Origin: Halobacillus kuroshimensis DSM 18393
Lineage (GTDB): Bacteria > Bacillota > Bacilli > Bacillales > Halobacillaceae
DNA length: 64,000 bases
Reading direction: 5' to 3'
Assembly: GCF_000425705.1 (NCBI RefSeq)
Contig: NZ_AUDY01000008.1
Coordinates: forward strand, 124,001-188,000
Below, piece after piece: positions 9,102-15,850 of this stretch. The position numbers and the translations under genes are program-made. The stretch's first letter is position 1. Every line of letters begins with the position of its first letter. The notes below the pieces were generated by a model. That model saw nothing but the letters and a program-made list of their open reading frames with translations, ran no database searches and was not told the DNA's origin.

Positions 9102-9509
9102 ATGGACAAAACGGATGAGAAAATTATAGAAGAGCTGAAAAAAGATGGCCGGATGACGATGAAGGAGCTGGGCGCTCATGTCCATCTCACAGGACAGGCA
9201 GCAGCGGCAAGAGTCTTGAAATTAGAAGACGAAGGGCTGATTGAATCCTATACAGTCCGCGTGAATGAAAAGAAGATGGGCTATCCTGTCCACTGTTTTT
9301 TGAATATCTACACAGACAGCCTGAATCATCAACCCTATTTTACATTTCTTGAGAACCATCCATCATTCGTCAGGAATAATTATAAAATCAGCGGGGAGGG
9401 GTGCTATTTACTGGAATGCCGTTTTCCTTCCAATGAGGTGCTGGATGAATGGCTGGTAGAGCTTAATCAACGGGTGAGCTATAAATTATCCATTGTCATC
9501 CGTAGCTAG
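9102..9509 (+). CDS. Lrp/AsnC family transcriptional regulator
   Basis: 135 residues: an N-terminal winged helix-turn-helix (DEKIIEELKKDGRMTMKELG, then HVHLTGQAAAARVLKLEDEGLI) and a C-terminal ligand-sensing alpha-beta domain (residues 60-135). Family members bind amino acids or similar small molecules and control nearby genes. I place the start at the ATG 9102, preceded by GGAAGG, rather than at the ATG 9075, which lacks a ribosome site and adds a charged leader. The last 14 bases overlap the end of the convergent Sda-like gene. The best target by position is the divergent UlaG-like hydrolase. Confidence 0.85.
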   Translation: MDKTDEKIIEELKKDGRMTMKELGAHVHLTGQAAAARVLKLEDEGLIESYTVRVNEKKMGYPVHCFLNIYTDSLNHQPYFTFLENHPSFVRNNYKISGEGCYLLECRFPSNEVLDEWLVELNQRVSYKLSIVIRS

Positions 9510-9717
9510 AGGAGCATTCAATGGAGAACCCCCTGTCTTTCAACTCTTTACAGATAAGGTAAAGAAAGTCTTGATCCAGACCCATCTCGGCAGCCTGACG
9601 GTAGGTCAGTAGGAGAAGGGGGTCCGACAAGGTTTTGATTGACGAAGCTTTCAGGTGAACGATGTGGTTTTTGTTATCGTCACTGCTTTCCATAGGACGC
9701 GGGGGTGTTTTACTCAT
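9496..9717 (-). CDS. sda: Sda-like sporulation histidine kinase inhibitor with N-terminal extension
   Basis: A 73-residue protein whose C-terminal 45 residues match the Sda helical hairpin: LSDPLLLLTYRQAAEMGLD followed by QDFLYLICKELKDRG, including the LSD start and the ExxxL/DF pattern. Sda binds the sporulation kinase KinA and blocks its autophosphorylation when replication is disturbed. Here about 26 polar residues (PPRPMESSDDNKN region) precede the hairpin, whereas B. subtilis Sda begins almost at the LSD motif. No ATG, GTG or TTG lies near the expected shorter start except the leucine codon inside LSD itself, and the ATG at 9717 has a GGAGG site with 8-base spacing, so the extension seems real. 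I saw no DnaA box upstream. Confidence 0.72.
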   Translation of the reverse strand: MSKTPPRPMESSDDNKNHIVHLKASSIKTLSDPLLLLTYRQAAEMGLDQDFLYLICKELKDRGFSIECSSSYG

Positions 9718-10067
9718 GGTTATGCCTCCTGAGCGGAGCCGGTTGCACTACTCACTCCCTGTGATTCAAGTGCCCACATTAAAAATCACAGTTCATCGTG
9801 TCTCGTTTATTTTATTTTGATACGTATACCCTTCCATTCACAAAAGGAAACGACCTGAACATCAGGGGGCTGTTTCTTATAATCGTCGTTGTTTATACTC
9901 TATTATTACCACATAATGACTGGTTTTGTAATAGGAAGAAAGACCGTGATACACAGATGTGTATACGTTTTGTACATCTTCTTTTACAAAGGAATGACAA
10001 TTTTCATAGACAAATCTGTTGGAAGATGTCGATAATAGAACAAATGGGTGCAAGAAGAGAAAGAGGG

Positions 10068-11165
10068 ATGAGGTTGTTTGTGATCATTCAGGAATTTTTT
10101 ATAAATATCTGCATCGTAATTGCCCTCGTTTTTATGTATCTGCAAGTTCGGTGGACGAAACTGCTGCCTGCGGTTTCTAAACAGAACAGTCAGTGGATCG
10201 ACGGGGTTGCAGGCGGATTGCTTGGCATTTTGCTGATGTATTTTTCTATACAGGTGACAGAACAGACGATTATTGATCTGCGCCATCTCCCCGTCATGCT
10301 TCTGCTCTTATACATAGGGATCCGCCCGGCTTTGTTGAGTGCTGTCATCATTGCTTCCGGACGGCTGTTGTATGGGGTCAATCTTTCTTCGATGGCCGCT
10401 GTCATCTTAATGATTTTCTTGTTTATCGGGTATATGTGGCTGTACCGGAAGCTTCATCACAGGGAGAGTCCGCTCAAATCCTCCTTTCAAATGCTGCTCT
10501 GGTCGAACATTGTCTTTTCGATTGTCATTTCCTTGGTGATCAGGGACTGGGGCACACTGCAGTTTCTCATTCCCATCTACTGGCTGATTTCATTTATCGG
10601 TGGGATGCTGGCTTCCTACCTCGTCCATTACCTGCGGAGGTCTCATTATCTTTTTAAAACGTATGAAGAGCAGTCATCCGTCGATTATTTGACTGGGTTA
10701 TATAATGTAAGGGAGTTTGACCGCCTCTGGAACCATAGTGTGAGAAACGCCGTGGAAAAAGAAGAAGCGTTGACTCTGCTTGCCATCGACATTGATTTCT
10801 TTAAGCGCGTGAACGACACATATGGGCATGCGGCCGGTGATGAAGTACTGCGGCAGCTGGGGAGTACCTTGAATGAGGTAACCCGATCCTTTGATATCGT
10901 ATCCAGAAACGGTGGAGAAGAGTTCACCGTTATCCTTCTGGACTGCAGCAATGAAGCCGGCAGGGCGAAAGCAGAAAGCATTCGGCGGACGGTGGAACAC
11001 CAAGAGTTTCTCCTCCCTGATGGAGAAAAGATTTTCATTACGGTCTCTATTGGGGTGAGTACATATCCTGACCATGTGTCAACAGCGAAAGGATTATTGG
11101 AAAAAGCAGACGAGTCGTTATATGAGGCGAAACACTCGGGGAGAAATAAAGTTATATCTGCATGA
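10068..11165 (+). CDS. Membrane diguanylate cyclase (5TM sensor + GGDEF)
   Basis: A c-di-GMP synthase: about six hydrophobic segments in the first 190 residues, resembling the 5TM-LYT sensor domain of bacterial membrane receptors, then a GGDEF domain. The catalytic loop is intact, NGGEEF (GGEEF at residues 282-286), and an allosteric RxxD inhibition site (RSFD, residues 273-276) sits the canonical five residues before it. The substrate-side DYLTGLYN and DIDFFKRVNDTYGHAAGD motifs are present. The frame is open upstream to 9798, but the hydrophobic N-terminus and an AGAGGG site favour the ATG 10068 or the TTG 10074. It lies between two sporulation-control genes. Confidence 0.88.
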   Translation: MRLFVIIQEFFINICIVIALVFMYLQVRWTKLLPAVSKQNSQWIDGVAGGLLGILLMYFSIQVTEQTIIDLRHLPVMLLLLYIGIRPALLSAVIIASGRLLYGVNLSSMAAVILMIFLFIGYMWLYRKLHHRESPLKSSFQMLLWSNIVFSIVISLVIRDWGTLQFLIPIYWLISFIGGMLASYLVHYLRRSHYLFKTYEEQSSVDYLTGLYNVREFDRLWNHSVRNAVEKEEALTLLAIDIDFFKRVNDTYGHAAGDEVLRQLGSTLNEVTRSFDIVSRNGGEEFTVILLDCSNEAGRAKAESIRRTVEHQEFLLPDGEKIFITVSIGVSTYPDHVSTAKGLLEKADESLYEAKHSGRNKVISA

Positions 11166-11199
11166 AAAAGGATGCCTGTGAGTCAGGCATCCTTTTTAT
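11165..11199. terminator. Bidirectional terminator
   Basis: Stem GGATGCCTG/CAGGCATCC with loop TGAGT, flanked by five A on the left and five T on the right, so it can end both the diguanylate cyclase gene (+) and the Spo0E-like gene (-), whose stop codon it overlaps. Confidence 0.88.
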
Positions 11200-11357
11200 T
11201 TTGTTATTTGTTCTAAACGATTTAACAGGTCATCAAGCTCCTGGGAGATTTTGAGGAGTTCTTCATAGCTGCGTCCATCTTCATAGGCTTCATACATTTT
11301 AGCCCGGACGCCTTCGATCTTTTCATTCAAGTTTGACAAAAAAGTTGTATTCAGCAT
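11196..11357 (-). CDS. Spo0E-like aspartyl-phosphate phosphatase
   Basis: A 53-residue helical-hairpin protein of the Spo0E/YisI/YnzD family, whose members dephosphorylate Spo0A~P and delay sporulation. The signature reads SQELDDLLNR near residue 40, preceded by the first helix LNEKIEGVRAKMYEAYEDG. I start at the ATG 11357 with an AGGTG site; the longer reading to 11384 enters an inverted repeat. Length and motif are typical. It stands close to the Sda-like gene and a diguanylate cyclase, a small group of life-style switches. Confidence 0.85.
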   Translation of the reverse strand: MLNTTFLSNLNEKIEGVRAKMYEAYEDGRSYEELLKISQELDDLLNRLEQITK

Positions 11358-11373
11358 AAGACACCTACCAAAG

Positions 11374-11399
11374 AGACCTTCCACTATAGTGGAAGGTCT
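11374..11399. terminator. Perfect 13-bp inverted repeat, probable terminator of the DMT gene pair
   Basis: A gapless 26-base palindrome with AGACCTTCCACTA half-sites. On the minus strand it follows the DMT pair (stop at 11447) and precedes TCTTT, so it may end that transcript. The T run is short, and the site also lies directly before the Spo0E-like gene, so an operator role is possible. Confidence 0.55.
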
Positions 11400-11446
11400 T
11401 ATTCATAGTGATAGATTATACAGAAGGTTACAAACTTCTACAAATT

Positions 11447-11905
11447 TTATGCCTTTTTGATCTGCTTTTTATCGGCTTTATATATCAGCCAAAGAGCGGC
11501 GAGTAGAAGGATGAACGCTGCGATACGCTCCCCGTCCAGGGGAATTCGGAGCCCTCCGAACCATCCGAAGTGATCGATCAGAATTCCGGCGCCGAGTTGT
11601 CCGATGATGGTGGAAATGTTGGTGGCAATGACACCGATTTGCGGAACAGCGAGAACGGTGAGAAACAAGTAGCCGACTCCGAACCATACAGCACTCAACT
11701 GCCAGGCAGGAGCCTCCAGAATTTTCATAACGTCGCCACTGCCGAAGAAAAGGACGAGCAGAGCAAGCATGAGTGCTCCTGTTATAAACGTGAAAAAGGT
11801 CGTTTCATACGTGCCGGCTTTTCTGCTTAATGCTCCATTGATGGAGCTTTGTGAACTGAGTAGTGTACCCCCTGCCACAGAGGCTGCGATAATCAATAAG
11901 CCCAT
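11447..11905 (-). CDS. DMT family transporter, DUF606/YdcZ type (second subunit)
   Basis: 152 residues, five hydrophobic segments, with an N-terminal GGTLLSSQSSINGALSRKAGTYETTF stretch and a central GVGYLFLTVLAVPQIG segment typical of the small EamA-related YdcZ group. Such proteins usually occur in pairs that probably form a heterodimeric drug/metabolite transporter. It lies 12 bases after its partner gene. The substrate is unknown; the upstream ArsR-type regulator suggests a toxic compound or stress signal. Confidence 0.82.
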   Translation of the reverse strand: MGLLIIAASVAGGTLLSSQSSINGALSRKAGTYETTFFTFITGALMLALLVLFFGSGDVMKILEAPAWQLSAVWFGVGYLFLTVLAVPQIGVIATNISTIIGQLGAGILIDHFGWFGGLRIPLDGERIAAFILLLAALWLIYKADKKQIKKA

Positions 11906-11917
11906 AAGAATCCTCCT

Positions 11918-12346
11918 TTAATAAATGAGAAACAGTGAAATAGTCATCAGGACAACAGCAAAGATTTTTTCTTTAGGAACAGGAGCGGCCCGGCTTCCAA
12001 GCCATCCTCTCGATTCAATCAGCAGACTCATGAGAAGCTGCCCGACAATGACACTGATCATGGCGGCACCTACACCGACCACCGGTATGGCAAAAATTAA
12101 TATAGTTAAATAAATGATGCCCAGCAGTCCGCCGCTCATCTGCCACCTGGGCGCTTCGGTGGTGGCAGAAAGCTTTCCTTTACCAAAAAAGAGTACAATA
12201 AGTCCAAGAATGATGGATCCGGCTGCGAAATTATAAAAGCTGCTTTCAAGTTTTCCAATGGTCTTTCCGAGTTCTCCATAAACAGCTCCTTCGATACTGA
12301 GGGAAATGCCTGCCATCAGAGCAATGAAATAAATCCAGATTTTCAT
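11918..12346 (-). CDS. DMT family transporter, DUF606/YdcZ type (first subunit)
   Basis: 142 residues with five hydrophobic segments; GISLSIEGAVYGELGKTIGKLESSFYNF corresponds to the N-terminal repeat of its partner at 11447, and GIIYLTILIFAIPVVGVG to the central segment. Its own promoter must lie between the ArsR terminator and 12346, where a palindromic CGATATATCG site sits. It forms a two-gene operon with the neighbouring paralogue. Confidence 0.82.
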   Translation of the reverse strand: MKIWIYFIALMAGISLSIEGAVYGELGKTIGKLESSFYNFAAGSIILGLIVLFFGKGKLSATTEAPRWQMSGGLLGIIYLTILIFAIPVVGVGAAMISVIVGQLLMSLLIESRGWLGSRAAPVPKEKIFAVVLMTISLFLIY

Positions 12347-12387
12347 ATGAAAAGTTCCTCCTTTGAACTCATATCTACATATCTAAA

Positions 12388-12402
12388 ATTATCGATATAT
12401 CG
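12388..12402. promoter_or_regulatory. Putative ArsR-type operator for the DMT pair
   Basis: ATTATCGATAT continuing into the perfect palindrome CGATATATCG (12393-12402), about 45 bases before the DMT start. The 11-base word ATTATCGATAT recurs in front of the ArsR gene itself (12756). Confidence 0.5.
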
Positions 12403-12408
12403 GTGGTA

Positions 12409-12436
12409 AAAAAAGAGCTTAAAGCTCTCTTTTTAT
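12409..12436 (-). terminator. Terminator of the ArsR-family gene
   Basis: Stem AGAGCTT/AAGCTCT with a one-base loop and a run of seven T on the minus strand. It overlaps the last codons of the regulator gene, so the DMT pair is probably transcribed separately. Confidence 0.75.
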
Positions 12437-12736
12437 AAATTCCGCGACTTCCTCAATTTTTTCCTCACGTCTCCGGTAATAGGTCCATTTGCCATGGCGT
12501 TCGGATTCCAGCAGTCCGGCATGCTGCATCATCGCCAGGTAATGGGAGACCGTCGACTGGGAAAGGGCGGCTTTTTCCTGAATATCTCCGACACAGACGC
12601 CGCCTTTTTCATTGATGTTCTTAGATAGATGAGCGGTCGGCTTATCGAAATGCTTTTCAGGATCTTTCAACCACATAAGCATATCCAATCTTGTCTGGTT
12701 GGCTAATACTTTGAAGATATCGATGTAATTTTTCAT
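12419..12736 (-). CDS. ArsR family transcriptional regulator
   Basis: 105 residues; a winged helix repressor with FKVLANQTRLDMLMWL as first helix and the recognition helix region AALSQSTVSHYLAMMQHAGLLESERHGKW. A cysteine lies in the middle (GGVCVGDIQ), but the classic CVC metal motif is absent, so a metal signal is not supported. The gene sits upstream of the DMT pair with a shared 11-base word in both promoters, which suggests autorepression plus repression of the transporter. Confidence 0.88.
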   Translation of the reverse strand: MKNYIDIFKVLANQTRLDMLMWLKDPEKHFDKPTAHLSKNINEKGGVCVGDIQEKAALSQSTVSHYLAMMQHAGLLESERHGKWTYYRRREEKIEEVAEFIKREL

Positions 12737-12755
12737 AGGCCTATATTAATCGAGG

Positions 12756-12766
12756 ATTATCGATAT
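12756..12766. promoter_or_regulatory. Putative ArsR autoregulatory operator
   Basis: ATTATCGATAT, identical to the word in front of the DMT pair, 20 bases upstream of the ArsR-family start codon. A related AATCGA lies just beside it. Confidence 0.45.
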
Positions 12767-12873
12767 GTCAACGACCGTGCCTTTCAACGGCCCTCTTGTC
12801 ATAGAGAAGTGGCATGTTTCTATTTCTTCTACATAACCTACTAGTAACAAGACTAGACGAGGAGTGATCCAAA

Positions 12874-13098
12874 ATGGGTTTCACATACGGTAAAACAGAA
12901 CTGATCCAGGAGCTGCAGGAGCTTTTTGCAAGGCATAACGTTCGTTCCGTTGAGGTGAAAGAACCGGGAACCTTATTTTTAGTAGAGGCCGATGGCTCCC
13001 TTTCCATTGGTGTGAGGGCCGCCATCACATCTTTTGAAGAGAAACCAGGCGCCAAAGGCAGTCGGTTTAAAGTGATCCAGGGGAAGAAAAAAACCTGA
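12874..13098 (+). CDS. Hypothetical protein, 74 aa
   Basis: A soluble 74-residue protein starting MGFTYGKTELIQELQELFARH, with a basic tail (KVIQGKKKT). The ATG follows an AGGAGTG ribosome site. A strong terminator begins inside its last codons. The pattern of an N-terminal helix followed by short strands (TLFLVEADGSLSIGVRAAIT) suggests a compact alpha-beta fold. I do not recognise the family and the neighbours give no function. Confidence 0.65.
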   Translation: MGFTYGKTELIQELQELFARHNVRSVEVKEPGTLFLVEADGSLSIGVRAAITSFEEKPGAKGSRFKVIQGKKKT

Positions 13099-13132
13099 AC
13101 CCAGTTATGAAAGGGGTTCAGGTTTCTTTTTA
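13087..13132. terminator. Bidirectional terminator
   Basis: A 12-bp stem AAACCTGAACCC/GGGTTCAGGTTT with about 11 bases of loop, flanked by an A run and CTTTTT. It ends the 74-aa gene (+) and the convergent YjzC-like gene (-), overlapping both ends. Confidence 0.85.
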
Positions 13133-13318
13133 TTTGGCTTTTTTCCAATAGGCTGCTTCCTTACTTGAACGGAGAGGTGGGAATGTATCACCGCTGCTGA
13201 GTTCAATATGTTTTTCATCTTCCGTAACGTTATTATTCTTGCGGCCATCGGCTAAACCATCAAATTCATAAGTACCTGATTCAGGAGCTTTTTCGCCTGT
13301 CTTATAACGATCTGCCAT
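13130..13318 (-). CDS. YjzC-like small protein
   Basis: 62 residues, hydrophilic, with RYKTGEKAPESGTYEF near the start and SSGDTFPPLRSSKEAAYWKK near the end; this arrangement matches the YjzC family of small Bacillaceae proteins, whose function is unknown. Start at the ATG 13318 with an AAAGGATG site. Single gene with a terminator shared with its convergent neighbour. Confidence 0.7.
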   Translation of the reverse strand: MADRYKTGEKAPESGTYEFDGLADGRKNNNVTEDEKHIELSSGDTFPPLRSSKEAAYWKKAK

Positions 13319-13448
13319 ACGTATACATCCTTTCTATTTAATGATTTCCTGTGCGCACATTAGCTCTATAGCCGGGTTTTATTCGTGTTAAACCAATTTG
13401 GATAAAAATGGGTATTATGTCGTATGTGCATCCCTGAGTGCGTGATGA

Positions 13449-13477
13449 TTGACATATTCAACGAAGACGATTAGCAT
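13449..13477 (+). promoter_or_regulatory. Probable sigma-A promoter of the second azoreductase
   Basis: TTGACA (13449-13454), a 17-base spacer, then TAGCAT (13472-13477), 88 bases before the ATG at 13565. The -35 box is perfect and the -10 box matches 4 of 6. Confidence 0.5.
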
Positions 13478-13564
13478 GATGATTGTTATATAGTATGTAT
13501 AGCAACATTATGAATTCGAACTAAATAGGCGGAAGGCCTGAATATATGCTGGAGGGATTTTTTA

Positions 13565-14191
13565 ATGACAAAAGTATTGTTTGTTAAAGCAAATTCTAGA
13601 CCAATTGAACAATCCGTGAGTGTGAAGCTGTATCACACGTTCCTGGATCATTATAAAGAGAATCATCCGGATCACGAAATTGAAGAGCTGGATCTGTTTG
13701 AAGAAAATCTGGGGTACTACAATACCGATAAAATCAACGGCATGTTCAAACTGTCTCAAGGGATGGAACTGACTCCAAACGAAGAAGCAGCCACGAAGAC
13801 GGTCAATGGATATTTAAACCAGTTCCTGGAAGCGGACAAAGTCGTTTTCGCCTTCCCATTGTGGAACTTTACGATACCGGCAGTTCTTCACACCTACTTT
13901 GACTATCTAGCTCAAGCAGGTAAAACATTCCGTTATACGGCGGAAGGACCTGTTGGGCTGCTTCCTGATAAAAAAGTGGCTGTTTTGAACGCCCGAGGCG
14001 GTGTTTATTCTGAAGGACCCGCTCAATCTGCTGAGATGGCGGTTAACTACGTGGAAAACATTCTTGGTTTCTGGGGCATATCAGACATTACGACGCTCGT
14101 TATTGAGGGGCATAACCAATTCCCAGACCGTGCGGAAAGCATCATTGAAGAAGGTCTGGAAAAAGCAGAAAAAGCGGCCGTTTCCTTCTGA
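13565..14191 (+). CDS. FMN-dependent NADH-azoreductase (second copy)
   Basis: 208 residues, same AzoR family and same length as the gene at 1445. The motifs correspond one to one: VLFVKANSRP at the N-terminus, FPLWNFTIPAVLHTYFDY for flavin contact, AEGPVGLLPDKK and ARGGVYSEGP. Two azoreductases are common in Bacillus, where one responds to quinone stress. The ATG at 13565 has a GGAGGG site. It is monocistronic, with its own promoter and terminator. Confidence 0.92.
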   Translation: MTKVLFVKANSRPIEQSVSVKLYHTFLDHYKENHPDHEIEELDLFEENLGYYNTDKINGMFKLSQGMELTPNEEAATKTVNGYLNQFLEADKVVFAFPLWNFTIPAVLHTYFDYLAQAGKTFRYTAEGPVGLLPDKKVAVLNARGGVYSEGPAQSAEMAVNYVENILGFWGISDITTLVIEGHNQFPDRAESIIEEGLEKAEKAAVSF

Positions 14192-14198
14192 CTTTTTC

Positions 14199-14230
14199 AA
14201 CGCATCCCATAAATTGGGGTGCGTTTTTTT
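14199..14230 (+). terminator. Rho-independent terminator
   Basis: Stem AACGCATCCC/GGGGTGCGTT (one G-U pair) followed by seven T, immediately after the azoreductase gene. Confidence 0.85.
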
Positions 14231-14301
14231 AAGCATAATGGTTGCTAAAGGTCAGGATAACCCCTACTCTTAGCATAGACTTTTAAAAGGGAGGGTACAC
14301 C

Positions 14302-14841
14302 ATGAATATCCAGAAGGGAATTCAAATCAGCGGCATTCTTCAATTGAACGAATTTAAGAAATGCCACGCTTTTCATTTTAAACGCATGAAATTATGGACT
14401 TTGTTCAGCACAATGGTGCTGTTTACGATATTGTTTTACGGATCTGTGGATGGAGCCTGGTGGCAGAAGGGACTGGTTTCTATAGGATATGCCTTGATCC
14501 CGGCTGCTTTTGTCTTCCTGATCATGATGTTTGTCCTCCATCTCCGCTCGACAGGCGTTTACAAAGCCGATTATTATGCCAAAAATGCATGGACGTATAC
14601 GATTGATGATAAAGGCATTACCGAAAAGATAAAAAAGCAGAGTCACTGCTACTTATGGAAAGAAATTGCGACGTTGAATGAAGTGTCAACGATGTTTGTC
14701 CTGTATACGAAGGATAAGCAGACGATCATTCTGCCGAAACGATATTTTGCTTCCGTCGAACAGCAGCAGGAATTCAAGGATTTCGCTGACCGTCATCTCA
14801 GAAAACAACCATATAAACGCTGGATTCCAGCTTCCACGTAA
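14302..14841 (+). CDS. YcxB-like membrane protein
   Basis: 179 residues: a short soluble start (IQISGILQLNEFKKCHAFHF), two transmembrane segments between residues 30 and 80, then a C-terminal soluble domain with the YcxB-type pattern WTYTIDDKGITEKIKKQSH, LWKEIATLNE and ILPKRYFASVEQQQEF. This is a PH-like domain of unknown role common in Bacillota. Start at the ATG 14302 behind AAGGGAGGG. Single gene with its own terminator. Confidence 0.75.
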   Translation: MNIQKGIQISGILQLNEFKKCHAFHFKRMKLWTLFSTMVLFTILFYGSVDGAWWQKGLVSIGYALIPAAFVFLIMMFVLHLRSTGVYKADYYAKNAWTYTIDDKGITEKIKKQSHCYLWKEIATLNEVSTMFVLYTKDKQTIILPKRYFASVEQQQEFKDFADRHLRKQPYKRWIPAST

Positions 14842-14870
14842 ACGCAGAGCTTTTTGCTCTGCGTTTTTTT
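14841..14870 (+). terminator. Rho-independent terminator
   Basis: Stem AACGCAGAGC/GCTCTGCGTT with loop TTTTT, followed by a run of T; it begins at the stop codon of the YcxB-like gene. Confidence 0.88.
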
Positions 14871-15008
14871 ATGGTAATGGATTGCCTGCTTGTTGAAAAA
14901 CGTGTAAAGGGTGGAAAATCTGTATACATTCGAGGGATATTCCGTAAGAGCTCCAGGTTCCTGTGCTAAACTGGAGAAAGCAGGAAAACAGGGAGGAGTT
15001 GAAAGAAG

Positions 15009-15638
15009 ATGGAGGAAATCCGCAACATCTATTGTGTAGGGCGCAATTATAAAAAGCATGCGGAAGAGCTTGGCAATCAGGTGCCGTCAGAGCCGCTCAT
15101 TTTTATGAAGCCGACCCACGCGTTACATACAACGGAGGGGGAAGTCCACTTACCATTTGAGCAGGGGGAGATCCACTTTGAAGGAGAGTTGGTTGTAAGG
15201 ATGAGAGAGGACTACCATCCGGATAAATCGCTCGATGCAATGCTCGACGGCATCGCCCTCGGCATCGATTTCACAGCGAGAGATGTACAGTCGAAGCTCA
15301 AGGAAAAAGGTCATCCCTGGACAATGGCGAAAGGCTTTCCTGGATCAGCTGTAGTCAGTCGGTTTGTGCCTTTCCCAGGGGAAGAGGCTTTTCGTGAGGG
15401 GGCATTTTCCCTTTTTAAAAACGGAAGAATCGTTCAGAATGGGTATCCGGAACGAATGATTTTTTCCCTGCGGGAGCTTATTGACGTGATCGGAGGCCAT
15501 CTCGGGCTCGGCCGGGGAGATATCATTTTCACGGGTACACCGGAGGGAGTAGGACCTGTTGCGCGTGGGGATGTTTTCACATTCGAGATGGAGTCGGGAA
15601 GTCAATCATATACCTTCGGACCTCTTCATATCCAGTAA
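15009..15638 (+). CDS. Fumarylacetoacetate hydrolase (FAH) family protein
   Basis: 209 residues of the FAH fold, which uses a divalent metal to cleave C-C bonds or decarboxylate 2-oxo acids. Family motifs: [15 protein letters not shown] at the start, the metal-site acid stretch [33 protein letters not shown] and the late [11 protein letters not shown]. It is shorter than the aromatic-degradation enzymes and matches the single-domain housekeeping type (oxaloacetate decarboxylase/acylpyruvase-like). The precise substrate cannot be told. Ribosome site GGGAGG upstream of the ATG 15009. Confidence 0.87.
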   Translation: MEEIRNIYCVGRNYKKHAEELGNQVPSEPLIFMKPTHALHTTEGEVHLPFEQGEIHFEGELVVRMREDYHPDKSLDAMLDGIALGIDFTARDVQSKLKEKGHPWTMAKGFPGSAVVSRFVPFPGEEAFREGAFSLFKNGRIVQNGYPERMIFSLRELIDVIGGHLGLGRGDIIFTGTPEGVGPVARGDVFTFEMESGSQSYTFGPLHIQ

Positions 15639-15785
15639 AGAAAGCAGAGAAAAAGTATAGGTCTTTTCTGGGAGCTACCCCTTTTATATGAAAAGAATCT
15701 CTTGGACATGTTCTTACATACATGGGGAACAAGAAGAAAAAGAAACGATCAAAAAAGCTGCCGATAAATTTCTCGACAGCCTGGA

Positions 15786-15816
15786 AAGCGGAGCCATCAG
15801 GCTCCGCTTATTTTTA
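15786..15816 (+). terminator. Rho-independent terminator
   Basis: A perfect 10-bp stem AAGCGGAGCC/GGCTCCGCTT with loop ATCA, followed by ATTTTT. It lies 148 bases after the FAH gene; the stretch between holds no convincing gene. Confidence 0.8.
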
Positions 15817-15850
15817 TTCATTCAATGAAGCTGCTTTCCTACCCAACCAC

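Noticed and set aside
9718-9800. DnaA boxes before the Sda-like gene
   Set aside because: No TTAT-x-CACA word on either strand in the upstream stretch.
9798-10067. Extended N-terminus or c-di-GMP riboswitch before the diguanylate cyclase
   Set aside because: The frame is open, but no ribosome site precedes the early codons and the sequence there is not family-like. The GEMM riboswitch core motifs are not visible either.
15688-15828. Short frame between the FAH gene and the terminator at 15786
   Set aside because: It runs through the terminator hairpin, has only a weak GGGAG site, and its composition is not protein-like.
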